Shown here piece by piece: positions 15,476-23,168 of a DNA stretch of 44,639 nt. A program made the translations under genes and the position numbers. Numbering within the stretch: the stretch's first letter is position 1; each line of letters starts with the position of its first letter. This DNA is from Streptomyces sp. XM83C (GTDB taxonomy: Bacteria; Actinomycetota; Actinomycetes; Streptomycetales; Streptomycetaceae): contig NZ_JALLGL010000011.1 in assembly GCF_023072675.1 (NCBI RefSeq), positions 1-44,639 of the forward strand, written 5' to 3'. The notes below the pieces were generated by a model. The model had not been told where the DNA came from, made no database searches, and worked only from the letters and a program-made list of their open reading frames with translations.

Positions 15476-16621
15476 TCAGGGCAGTCTGCGGCGGGACGCC
15501 ACCTGGGCGCGGTCGGCGGCCTGGGCGCCCTCGGCCCAGCCCGCGGCGTCGGTCACACCGCGCAGGCGGGTCGAGACGGTCTCCGGGAACATGCGGTCGG
15601 CCGCGGCGGTGACGGCCACCTCACGGGAGGCGAGTACCGGCAGCAGCTCCGCACCGGCCTCGCTCTCGGCGACGGCTTCCTCGGCGGCGGACACCAGCCG
15701 TATGCCGATGCGGTGCGCGTAGGCGGCGAGGAACGACTGCCGGAAGGTCTTGGTCCGTTTGCGTCCGCCGCGGCGCTGCGCGGCCTCCGCCTTGGACAGC
15801 GCCGACTGCGCCTGCACCAGCAGCGAGGTGTACAGCAGCTCGACGGCCTCCAGGTCCGCCTCGTAGCCGACGACCGTGGAGAAGGCGAGCGGTTCGTTCC
15901 ACACCGCGCGGCAGTGGTTGGCGCGGGCCACCGCGTCCAGCAGCACCGCTTTGGCCTGCTCGTACGGAGGTTCGACGCCGATGCGGCAGGCGCCGGGCGC
16001 GTCCGGGTCGGCGTCGCGCGCGGCGAGCAGCGCCTCGTCCACGCTGTGCCGGGCCATCAGCTCCTGCGCCTTGGCGGTGAGCGCCTCGGCCTCCTCCGGG
16101 TATCCCGTGGCCTCGGCCTTGGCGAGCAGCGCGCGGATGCGGGTGAGCATGCGGGAGTCGGCCGCGGTGTCCCGGCGGGGGGACGCGTGGCGGCGTGGTT
16201 CCTCCAGCGACTCCAGGGTGGGGAGTCGCAGCAGCAGCCGGTACAGCTCCAGGACGGTGGTGGCGTGCGTGAAGCGGTCCGTGCGCGGCGGCTCCTGCGA
16301 GGGCAGCGCCTCCAACTGCGCCGCCCAGCGCCGGCCGCGCGGGCGGTCGTCGGGCGCCTGGGCCCGGATCAGCGCCGATGCGAGGCGCACATGGGCGTCG
16401 GCCAGCTCGCGCCGCACGATGCGCTCCACGTCGGCGGGCTGCCAGCCGCGCCGCCAGGCAGCCGCGACGAACTCCCGGCCGCGCCGCGCGACTTCCGCGT
16501 CCGCCGAGGGGTCGGCGGCGAGGAGGGATGCGCCGGTGTCGAGGCCGGTGTCCCCGGCGTCGTACAGGCCGGCCGCGAAGGCTCGGTCGACGGTGTCCGT
16601 CGGGCTGTCGGTGGTGCTCAC
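15476..16621 (-). CDS. DUF2786 domain-containing protein
   Basis: A 381-residue, apparently cytosolic protein. The DUF2786 domain is plain in the middle: 'RIRALLAKAEATGYPEEAEALTAKAQELMARHSVDE' (about residues 155-190), followed by a helical region with 'YTSLLVQAQSALSKAEAAQRRGG', 'KTFRQSFLAAYAHRIG'. The function is unknown; related proteins occur near SprT-like metalloproteases or in mobile elements, but neither is here. Start GTG 16621 (VSTTDSP) has only a weak purine stretch upstream. It is divergent from the Clp-N/HTH gene over 111 bp that contain two palindromes, so both may be under the same control. Confidence 0.8.
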   Translation of the reverse strand: MSTTDSPTDTVDRAFAAGLYDAGDTGLDTGASLLAADPSADAEVARRGREFVAAAWRRGWQPADVERIVRRELADAHVRLASALIRAQAPDDRPRGRRWAAQLEALPSQEPPRTDRFTHATTVLELYRLLLRLPTLESLEEPRRHASPRRDTAADSRMLTRIRALLAKAEATGYPEEAEALTAKAQELMARHSVDEALLAARDADPDAPGACRIGVEPPYEQAKAVLLDAVARANHCRAVWNEPLAFSTVVGYEADLEAVELLYTSLLVQAQSALSKAEAAQRRGGRKRTKTFRQSFLAAYAHRIGIRLVSAAEEAVAESEAGAELLPVLASREVAVTAAADRMFPETVSTRLRGVTDAAGWAEGAQAADRAQVASRRRLP

Positions 16622-16684
16622 CCGTCGATCGTGACACGAGGGTCCGACAGCGGTGCTCCACGCCCGCCGGACCACCCGGGCACA

Positions 16685-16731
16685 TGTCAACTTCGGGTTG
16701 ACGCCCTCCTCTTGTCAACCTACGGTTGACA
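16685..16731 (+). promoter_or_regulatory. twin palindromes over a promoter (Clp-N gene)
   Basis: Two dyads with the same design TGTCAAC-N5-GTTGAC: 16685-16702 (arms TGTCAAC/GTTGACG side, N5 TTCGG) and 16713-16731 (perfect TGTCAACC-TAC-GGTTGACA). Their centres are 28 bp apart. A -35 TTGACG (16699-16704) overlaps the first and a -10 TACGGT (16721-16726, 16-bp spacer) lies inside the second. The expected start site is at or next to the ATG at 16733, predicting a leaderless mRNA. This is the layout of a repressor operator, most simply autoregulation. Confidence 0.65.
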
Positions 16732-16732
16732 G

Positions 16733-17470
16733 ATGTCGACCCACCCGAACATCACCTCCTCCGTACGTCTCGACGACCTCATCACGGCCATCAAGAAGGT
16801 CCACGACGAGCCCCTCGACCAGTTGCAGGACGCCGTGATCACCGCGGACCACCTCGGCGATGTGGCCGACCACCTCATCGGCCACTTCGTCGACCAGGCG
16901 CGCCGCTCCGGCGCCTCCTGGACCGACATCGGCCGCAGCATGGGGGTCACCCGGCAGGCCGCCCAGAAGCGGTTCGTGCCCAAGGAGTCGGCCGACCTGG
17001 ACCCCGGCCAGGGCTTCAGCCGGTACACCGTCCGCGCGCGGAACGTGGTGATGGCCGCCCACAACGAGGCCATCGCCGCCCGCAACCCCGAGGGCCGCCC
17101 CGAGCATCTGGTCCTGGGCCTGCTGGCCGAGCCGGAGGCGCCGGCCGCCAAGGCGATCACCGCGCAGGGCGTCCTCCTCGACTCCGTGCGGCAGGCCGCC
17201 GGCGCCGCCCTGCCCCCGCCCGCCGAGAACGTGCCGGACCTGATCCCGTACGGCTCCGACGCCAAGAAGGTCCTCGAACTCACCTTCCGCGAGGCCCTGC
17301 GCCTCGGCCACAACCACATCGGCACCGAGCACCTGCTGCTCGCGCTGCTGGAGTTCGAGAACGGCGAGGGCGTCCTGTCCGGCCTCGGCATCGCCAAGGC
17401 GCCGATGGAGGCATGGCTGCTCACCACGCTCGACAAGATCAAGGCCACCTCGGACGACGGACAGGTCTGA
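16733..17470 (+). CDS. HTH protein with Clp N-terminal domains
   Basis: A 245-residue protein joining an N-terminal helix-turn-helix (about residues 40-80: 'VDQARRSGASWTDIGRSMGVTRQAAQKRF') to two Clp_N repeats (from 'YTVRARNVVMAAHNEAIA', and 'DAKKVLELTFREALRLGHNHIGTEHLLLALL'). Clp_N domains of ClpA/ClpC bind substrates and adaptors; here there is no AAA+ ATPase domain, so it is probably a regulator that uses the Clp_N fold to sense a peptide or partner. ATG 16733 has no ribosome binding site: the palindrome ends one base before it, and the promoter position suggests a leaderless transcript. It is divergent from the DUF2786 gene and followed by a DNA polymerase. Confidence 0.87.
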   Translation: MSTHPNITSSVRLDDLITAIKKVHDEPLDQLQDAVITADHLGDVADHLIGHFVDQARRSGASWTDIGRSMGVTRQAAQKRFVPKESADLDPGQGFSRYTVRARNVVMAAHNEAIAARNPEGRPEHLVLGLLAEPEAPAAKAITAQGVLLDSVRQAAGAALPPPAENVPDLIPYGSDAKKVLELTFREALRLGHNHIGTEHLLLALLEFENGEGVLSGLGIAKAPMEAWLLTTLDKIKATSDDGQV

Positions 17471-17602
17471 CGCCAGGCCGAGGAGCGGGCGCCCCCGGCC
17501 GGCGCACCGCCCCTGAGTCCGCGGCCCCCCGCCCCGACGGGCGGGCCCGCGCCGGAACCGGCGTGGAGGGCCGTTGTCAGACCCTCCTGCCACACTCGCA
17601 CC

Positions 17603-19303
17603 ATGACCGACCGCTGGGCACTCGCTCCGGCCGAGGACGGTGGCGTGGAGATCGCCCCCCTCGGCCCGGACGGGCTGCCCGCGGGACCGGTGCGCCGGGA
17701 GGACGACCTGGCGCGGGCGGTGCGGGACCGGCCGCATGTCGCCCGCTGGGTGTGGCGCTCGACGGCCGAGGTGTATCCGCGCCTGCTCGCCACGGGGGTG
17801 CGAGTGGAGCGGTGCTACGACATCGAGGACGCCGAGACGCTCCTCCTGGGCCACGAGGGGCGGTACGGGGAGCCCCGCTCGGCGGCGGCCTCGCTGGCCC
17901 GGCTGCGCGGCACCCCCGTACCGCCCGATCCACCCCAGCGCGCGGCCGAACCGGGCGCCCAGTCCTCCCTCTTCGACCCGCAGGGCATGAGCGACCGTCT
18001 GCCGCTCGCCGACCTGCTCGAGGTGTACGCCGAGCAGCAGCGGCGGCACGACCGGGCCGAGCACCCGGACCGGATGCGGCTGCTGACGGCCGCCGAGTCG
18101 GCGGGGACGCTGGTGGCCTCCGAGCTGAACCACACGGGCCTGCCCTGGCGGGCCGACATCCACCGCCAGGTGCTGCACGACCTGCTCGGCGAGCGCTACC
18201 CGGGCGGCGGTGAGCCGCGCCGCCTCGCCGAACTGGCCGAGGAGGTCTCGGCCGCATTCGGCCACCGGGTCCGCCCCGACCTGCCCGCCGATGTGGTCAA
18301 GGCGTTCGCCCGGGCCGGGATCAAGGTCAGATCGACGCGCCGCTGGGAGATCCAGTCGATCGACCACCCGGCCGTCGCACCCCTGCTGGAGTACAAGAAG
18401 CTGTACCGCATCTGGGTGGCGCACGGCTGGTCCTGGCTCAAGGACTGGGTGCGCGACGGACGGTTCCGCCCCGAGTTCCTCGCGGGCGGCACGGTCACCG
18501 GCCGCTGGGTCACCAACGGCGGCGGCGCCCTCCAGATCCCGAAGGTGATACGCCGCGCGGTCGTCGCCGACCCCGGCTGGCGGCTCGTCGTCGCCGACGC
18601 CGACCAGATGGAGCCGCGCGTCCTCGCCGCGATCTCCCGCGACCCCGGCCTGATGGAGGTCGCCGGCCGGGAGACCGATCTCTATCAGTCCGTGTCCGAC
18701 CGCGCCTTCTCCGGCGACCGCGCCCAGGCCAAACTCGCCGTCCTCGGCGCCGTCTACGGTCAGACCTCCGGCGACGGCCTGAAGAACCTCGCCGCGCTCA
18801 GACGCCGCTTCCCGAAGGCCGTCGCCTACGTCGACGAGGCCGCGCGCGCCGGAGAGGAAGGGCGGCTGGTGCGCACCTGGCTGGGCCGGACCTGCCCTCC
18901 GCCCGCCCGGACGCGGGAGGACACCGAGGAGGAGGCGGGCATACCCGACCCCTCCGGCAGCGGGGAGGACGACGGCGACACCGCCTGGGTGCCCGGGTAC
19001 GCGTCCACCGACGCCCGCGCCCGCGGCCGATTCGCCCGTAACTTCGTCGTGCAGGGCAGCGCCGCCGACTGGGCGCTGCTGATGCTCGCCGGGCTGCGGC
19101 AGCGCACCGCCCGGATGGCCGCCGAGCTGGTCTTCTTCCAGCACGACGAGGTGATCGTGCACTGCCCGGCCGAGGAGGCGGACACCGTGGTGGCGGCGAT
19201 CCGGGAGGCGGCGGAGCTGGCGGGACGGCTGACGTTCGGCGAGACGCCGGTGCGGTTCCCGTTCACGACGGCGGTCGTGGAGTGCTACGCCGACGCCAAG
19301 TGA
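17603..19303 (+). CDS. family A DNA polymerase ('bifunctional 3'-5' exonuclease/DNA polymerase')
   Basis: A 566-residue PolA-related polymerase, shorter than Pol I and without a 5' nuclease domain. Polymerase motifs: A 'VADADQMEPRVLA' (catalytic Asp about D332), B 'RAQAKLAVLGAVYGQ' (R373, K377, Y385) and C 'HDEV' (about residues 514-517). Motif A departs from the usual DYSQIELR, and motif B has Leu (about 381) where most Pol I enzymes have Phe or Tyr. The N-terminal third aligns with a proofreading domain only loosely ('CYDIEDAETLLLG'); I cannot see the DxE pair of an active exonuclease. It is probably a repair or accessory polymerase, distinct from housekeeping Pol I. The gene lies between the Clp-N gene and a convergent SARP gene. 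Confidence 0.87.
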   Translation: MTDRWALAPAEDGGVEIAPLGPDGLPAGPVRREDDLARAVRDRPHVARWVWRSTAEVYPRLLATGVRVERCYDIEDAETLLLGHEGRYGEPRSAAASLARLRGTPVPPDPPQRAAEPGAQSSLFDPQGMSDRLPLADLLEVYAEQQRRHDRAEHPDRMRLLTAAESAGTLVASELNHTGLPWRADIHRQVLHDLLGERYPGGGEPRRLAELAEEVSAAFGHRVRPDLPADVVKAFARAGIKVRSTRRWEIQSIDHPAVAPLLEYKKLYRIWVAHGWSWLKDWVRDGRFRPEFLAGGTVTGRWVTNGGGALQIPKVIRRAVVADPGWRLVVADADQMEPRVLAAISRDPGLMEVAGRETDLYQSVSDRAFSGDRAQAKLAVLGAVYGQTSGDGLKNLAALRRRFPKAVAYVDEAARAGEEGRLVRTWLGRTCPPPARTREDTEEEAGIPDPSGSGEDDGDTAWVPGYASTDARARGRFARNFVVQGSAADWALLMLAGLRQRTARMAAELVFFQHDEVIVHCPAEEADTVVAAIREAAELAGRLTFGETPVRFPFTTAVVECYADAK

Positions 19304-19345
19304 CCCGGCGTCAAGGCTCGTGGCGGCCATGACGCCGGTACGGGA

Positions 19346-22300
19346 TCAGCCGACGGGAGCGCCGTCGAGCAGGGCCCGCAACTCGTCGGCGACGCCCTTC
19401 TCGTCCGTGCCGTCCAGCGCGGCGAGAGCGGAGCGCCACGCGGTGCGCGCCTCCGCCGTACGCCCCTGTTCGTGCAGCAGCAGGCCCTGCTCGTGCCGGG
19501 TGAGAGCGCCGGTGTAGCAGTCGGCGCGGGCGGCGGCCCGCTCCAGCAGGTCGGTGCACTCGCGGCCGGCCCGCTCGGTGCGGCCGAGCAGGCGCAGGGC
19601 GCGGACCAGGCCGAGCCGGGTCTGTGACTCCCCGTGCCAGTCGCCGTGAGCGCCGAGGATGCGCAGGCTCTCCTCGAAGTGCGGCAGGGCGGCGGCCGGT
19701 TCACCGAGGGACAGGTGCGCGTGGCCGATGTTGCAGTGCGCGGTGTGCTGCACGATCACATCGCCGACGGCGTCCCCGAGGGCGAGGGAGCGCCGGTGCT
19801 GCTCGATCGCGGCGCGCGGGTCGGTGTGCTCGTACAGGTTGCCGAGGTGGCTGCGGGTGACGGCCTCGCCGTGGAGGTCGCCCAGCTTTCGCGCGTGGGC
19901 GAGGCTCTGGAGCAGCGCCTCCCCCGACTCGGCGTACCGGCCGAGGCCTTCGAGGAGCAGGCCGCGGTTGTTGAGGCAGCGCTGCACGTGGGAGACGTGG
20001 CCGAGGCGGCGCCAGATGCGCAGGGCGCGGTCGTTGAGGGCCAGGGCCTCACCGAGCCGGCCGGTGAGGAAGCGCACGCCCGCGACATCGACGAGAGCGT
20101 GCGCCTCGGCCGGCGGGTCGTTCAGCCGGCGTGCCGCGCAGAGCGCGGCCCGGCCGAGCACCTCCATCTCGGCGACCCGGCCGCCCCGCCGCAGGCAGGG
20201 GAAGAGGAGGCGCAGGAGGGTGGCGACCGGGGCGTCTGTGGCGTTGCCGGGCGCGTCCGTGGCCCGCTCCACGAGCGCCACGATGTTCTCCGACTCGGCG
20301 TCGGCCCAGGCGAACGCCGCCGCCGCATCGTCGAACGGCGGTACGGCCGCCACGCGTGCGGCGTGCCCCGTCGGTTGGGCGGCGGTCGGCTCACGCCGGT
20401 CCTCCACATCACGCCGCCGCTCGACGACCGCCTCCAGCACACGCTCGGCGACGGCGGCGTACCAGTCGAGCGCGGAGAGGGAGGCGGGGGCGACGGGCGC
20501 GGCGGGCGCGGAGGAGAGGGCGCAGCCCCTCGTGGACTCGGTGGCGGTGGCTGGGGTGCCGCCCGAAACGGGCTCGGGACCAGCGGCGGAAGCGCCACCC
20601 GAAACGGGCTCGAAACCGGAGGCGGGGGTGCCACCCGAAACGGCCTCGGGACCGGCGGCAGGGGTGCCGTCGGGGCCGGTGTCGGTGGTGCGTCCGCCTC
20701 TCCCGAGAGGGTCGGGGGCCGGAACGCGGGGATCACCGCCGAGGGCGTCGGGACCCGTGGCGTGGCTCGTCGCCGTGTCGTCACCGCCGGTGGCGGCCAG
20801 TTCGCGGGCGCAGTCGCGTACGAGGTCGTGGGGGGCGTAGCGGCCGTACGCCGTCTCCTCCAGGAGCGCGACATCGACGAGCCGGTCGAGTGCGGCCTCG
20901 GCCCGGCGCTCGTCGGCGCCGATCAGGTGCGCCACCAGGGTCGCGCCGTACGAGGGCAGGTCGAGCGCGCCGATGTGGCGCAGGGCGACGGCCGCGTCCC
21001 GGTCGGCCTCCCGCTGCCCGCGGGCCAGCGCGTCATGGGCGACGGCCAGGGAGCGGCGGACGCTCAGGTCGTCGTACTCCAGATGCGGCAACCTGCTCTC
21101 CGTCGCCGCCAGTTGGTCGGCGAGCACCTCGGGGGTGAGCGCGCGGCGCGCGGCCAGCCGGGCGCCGAGCACGCGGAGCGCGAGCGGCAGCCGACCGGAC
21201 AGGTCGACGAGCGGATGGTCGGCGTCCAGTCCGTCCCGCCCGGACACGGCCCGCAGCAGGGCGGCGCTGTCCTGCGCGGAGAGCGGAGCGAGCGGTACGC
21301 GACGGGCGCCGTCGAGGGCGGTCAGCGGCGAACGGCTGGTGATGACGACCGCGCAGCCCGGCCCGGCCGGGAGCAGCGGGCGTACCTGCGCGGCGCTCGC
21401 CGCGTCGTCCAGTACGAGCAGGGTGCGGGTGGGTGCGAGCAGGGACCGGAGCAACGCCGCTGCCGCGTCCGGGTGTTCGGGGATGCGGCGCGGGTCGGCG
21501 CCGACGTCCCGCAGCAGCGAGGCGAGCGCCTGGCCCGGGGCGACGGGGGCCATGCCGGGGGTGGCGCCGTGCAGGTGAACGTAGAGCTGACCGTCGGGGA
21601 AACGTTCCTTCAGCTGATGGGCGAGGTACAGGGCGACGGCGCTCTTGCCGACGCCCGCGGTGCCGGTCACGACGGTGACGGCACCGGTGCCGCCGGTCAG
21701 CGCGGAGCGCAGCTCGGCCAGGACGGCACGGCGGCCGGTGAAGTGGGCGGGGGCGGGAGGCAGTTGCGCAGGCCGGGGAAGCCAGCCGCCCTTCATGACC
21801 GCGAGCGGCCGGCCGACGCCCGGTGTGCCGGGGAGGCCGCCGGTGTCGCCGGGCCGGGCGGTGCTGCCGGGGCTGTTCTCACCGCCCTCGACACCCCGAC
21901 CGCCGCCCTCACCGGCGGACCGTTGCTCTCCGGACTCCCCCGGCCCCCGCAGCACCTCGAGGTGGGCCACCCGCACCGCGGGCCCCGGTTCGACGCCCAG
22001 TTCGTCCAGCAGGCGGGCGCGCAGATCGCGGTGGACGGCGAGGGCCTCGGCGCTGCGTCCGGTGCGGTGCAGGGCGAGCATCAGCTGGCGGTGGCAGGCC
22101 TCCCGCAGCGGATGCTCGGCGGCGAGTGCGGCCAGCTCGGGCACGAGGGCGTCCAGCCGGTCCCCGCCTCGGGCCAGCTCGGCGTCGTAACGGAGTTCGA
22201 GCAGCAGCAGCCGTATCTCCTCCAGCCGCTCGACGAGGGAGTGGCTGACGAGGCCGTACGGCAGCCCGCTCCCCGGGGCGCCGCGCCACAGCGCGAGGCC

Positions 22301-22873
22301 CTCGGTGCTCTCTTGCAGGACCCGGTCCCAGGCGCGCTCGGCGTGGGCGCTGCGTGCGGCGGCGAGGTGGCGTTCGAAGGCACGGATGTCCAGTTCACCG
22401 GGGTCGACGCGCAGCAGATAGCCGGGCGGCACCGTGCGCAGCCGGTCGGGATCGTCGAGGAGGCGGCGCAGCCGGGTGACGTGGTTGTGCAGGGAGGCCC
22501 GGGCGGTGGCGGGCGGGAAGGAGCCCCACAGAGCCTCTTTGAGCGCGTCGACGGAGACGACCCGCCCGGCCTCCAGCAGCAGGGCGGCGAGCAGCGCGCG
22601 CAGTTTGGGACTGCCGACGGGGCGGGCGACGGGAGTGCCGGTGCCTTTGGTGACGGGCGTGCCCGTGCCGGTGCCTTTGGTGACGGGCGTGCCCGTGCCG
22701 GTGCCTTTGGTGACGGGCGTGCCCGTGCCGGTCGGGGAATTGGTGCCGGGATCGGCATGGATGCCGTCGCCGTGGGCAGAACCCTGCAACGGCGCCGGTG
22801 TCCCGCCCGGCTCCGGCGGTACGAAGAGGACGGGCGGCCCCAGAAGGCCGAAGCGCAGCGCGTATCGCTTCAC
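19346..22873 (-). CDS. AfsR/SARP-type transcriptional regulator with NB-ARC and TPR domains
   Basis: An 1175-residue regulator. Order: OmpR-like winged helix (first strand 'YALRFGLLGPPVLF', then about residues 86-160), bacterial transcriptional activation domain (to ~310), NB-ARC ATPase with P-loop 'TGTAGVGKSA' (about 404-413), 'LLVLDDAASAAQV' Walker B and 'GCAVVITSRS', an extra Pro/Gly/Ala-rich linker with repeats (~730-800), and C-terminal TPRs ('ALNDRALRIWRRLG', 'CLNNRGLLLEGLGRYAE'). SARPs activate secondary-metabolite or developmental genes by binding heptameric direct repeats. GTG 22873 (VKRYALRFGL) follows GGAAGG; the open frame extends to 23239 but not meaningfully. No biosynthetic cluster is adjacent, so the target is unknown and it may be a pleiotropic regulator like AfsR. 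Confidence 0.9.
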   Translation of the reverse strand: MKRYALRFGLLGPPVLFVPPEPGGTPAPLQGSAHGDGIHADPGTNSPTGTGTPVTKGTGTGTPVTKGTGTGTPVTKGTGTPVARPVGSPKLRALLAALLLEAGRVVSVDALKEALWGSFPPATARASLHNHVTRLRRLLDDPDRLRTVPPGYLLRVDPGELDIRAFERHLAAARSAHAERAWDRVLQESTEGLALWRGAPGSGLPYGLVSHSLVERLEEIRLLLLELRYDAELARGGDRLDALVPELAALAAEHPLREACHRQLMLALHRTGRSAEALAVHRDLRARLLDELGVEPGPAVRVAHLEVLRGPGESGEQRSAGEGGGRGVEGGENSPGSTARPGDTGGLPGTPGVGRPLAVMKGGWLPRPAQLPPAPAHFTGRRAVLAELRSALTGGTGAVTVVTGTAGVGKSAVALYLAHQLKERFPDGQLYVHLHGATPGMAPVAPGQALASLLRDVGADPRRIPEHPDAAAALLRSLLAPTRTLLVLDDAASAAQVRPLLPAGPGCAVVITSRSPLTALDGARRVPLAPLSAQDSAALLRAVSGRDGLDADHPLVDLSGRLPLALRVLGARLAARRALTPEVLADQLAATESRLPHLEYDDLSVRRSLAVAHDALARGQREADRDAAVALRHIGALDLPSYGATLVAHLIGADERRAEAALDRLVDVALLEETAYGRYAPHDLVRDCARELAATGGDDTATSHATGPDALGGDPRVPAPDPLGRGGRTTDTGPDGTPAAGPEAVSGGTPASGFEPVSGGASAAGPEPVSGGTPATATESTRGCALSSAPAAPVAPASLSALDWYAAVAERVLEAVVERRRDVEDRREPTAAQPTGHAARVAAVPPFDDAAAAFAWADAESENIVALVERATDAPGNATDAPVATLLRLLFPCLRRGGRVAEMEVLGRAALCAARRLNDPPAEAHALVDVAGVRFLTGRLGEALALNDRALRIWRRLGHVSHVQRCLNNRGLLLEGLGRYAESGEALLQSLAHARKLGDLHGEAVTRSHLGNLYEHTDPRAAIEQHRRSLALGDAVGDVIVQHTAHCNIGHAHLSLGEPAAALPHFEESLRILGAHGDWHGESQTRLGLVRALRLLGRTERAGRECTDLLERAAARADCYTGALTRHEQGLLLHEQGRTAEARTAWRSALAALDGTDEKGVADELRALLDGAPVG
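20556..20663 (-). repeat. three 36-bp repeats in the SARP linker
   Basis: Units begin at 20556, 20592 and 20628, with a decayed fourth from 20664. Each encodes 12 residues of the type PVSGGTPASGFE, in the Pro/Gly/Ser-rich linker between the ATPase and TPR parts. The frame is kept. Confidence 0.88.
22641..22730 (-). repeat. three identical 30-bp repeats in the SARP DNA-binding domain
   Basis: Three exact 30-bp units (22641-22670, 22671-22700, 22701-22730), each beginning GTGCCTTTGG on the plus strand, encode a 10-residue block of the type GTPVTKGTGT. They fall in an insertion of about 55-70 residues between the first beta-strand of the winged helix and the 'SPKLRALLAALLLEAG' helix. Confidence 0.93.
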
Positions 22874-22960
22874 GCCGCCACTGCCTTCCCGCGCTTTTGC
22901 GCGCCGGATCGCGCCGCCCGGCGGTCCCCCGCCGTTCCGGCGGACGTCTGCCACCCAGAA

Positions 22961-22989
22961 CTGTTGGCCATATGTTAGCCGTCTGTTGG
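22961..22989 (-). promoter_or_regulatory. three heptamers with 11-bp period (SARP-box-like)
   Basis: In the direction of the SARP gene: CCAACAG-ACGG-CTAACAT-ATGG-CCAACAG, i.e. heptamers at 22983-22989, 22972-22978 and 22961-22967, each followed by a 4-bp spacer. SARPs are known to bind 7-bp direct repeats separated by 4 bp. The array is 88-116 bp upstream of the gene's GTG, which suggests autoregulation. I see no good -10 at the standard 8-bp distance; TAATGAT at about 23010 lies upstream of the array instead. Confidence 0.55.
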
Positions 22990-23094
22990 CGCGCCCTGAT
23001 GTGATCATTACACCGGGTTCGGCCCCGACGGTGCGCGCGTCGATCGCGTTGCTCGGGGGAGTGTCGCCGCCGTGGCCGTATCCGGGTGACGTGT

Positions 23095-23134
23095 CAGGGG
23101 CTCCGGTCGATGAGGTGAACGACCGGAGCCCCTG
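23095..23134 (-). terminator. strong hairpin downstream of the glycosyltransferase
   Basis: CAGGGGCTCCGGTCG (23095-23109) pairs perfectly with CGACCGGAGCCCCTG (23120-23134): a 15-bp stem with a 10-base loop, 35 bp after the glycosyltransferase stop. It should separate that gene from the downstream SARP gene. Confidence 0.8.
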
Positions 23135-23168
23135 TCCCGTGTCGGGCGCGTCTGTCGAAGCCGACGCT

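Noticed and set aside
19346..22873. NB-ARC/TPR protein as a STAND-type antiphage protein
   Set aside because: The N-terminus is a SARP winged helix plus activation domain, not a nuclease or other effector, and SARP-type heptamers lie upstream.
19634..22978. A plus-strand open frame of about 1,100 codons opposite the SARP gene
   Set aside because: Antisense shadow; the minus strand encodes clear wHTH, NB-ARC and TPR domains.
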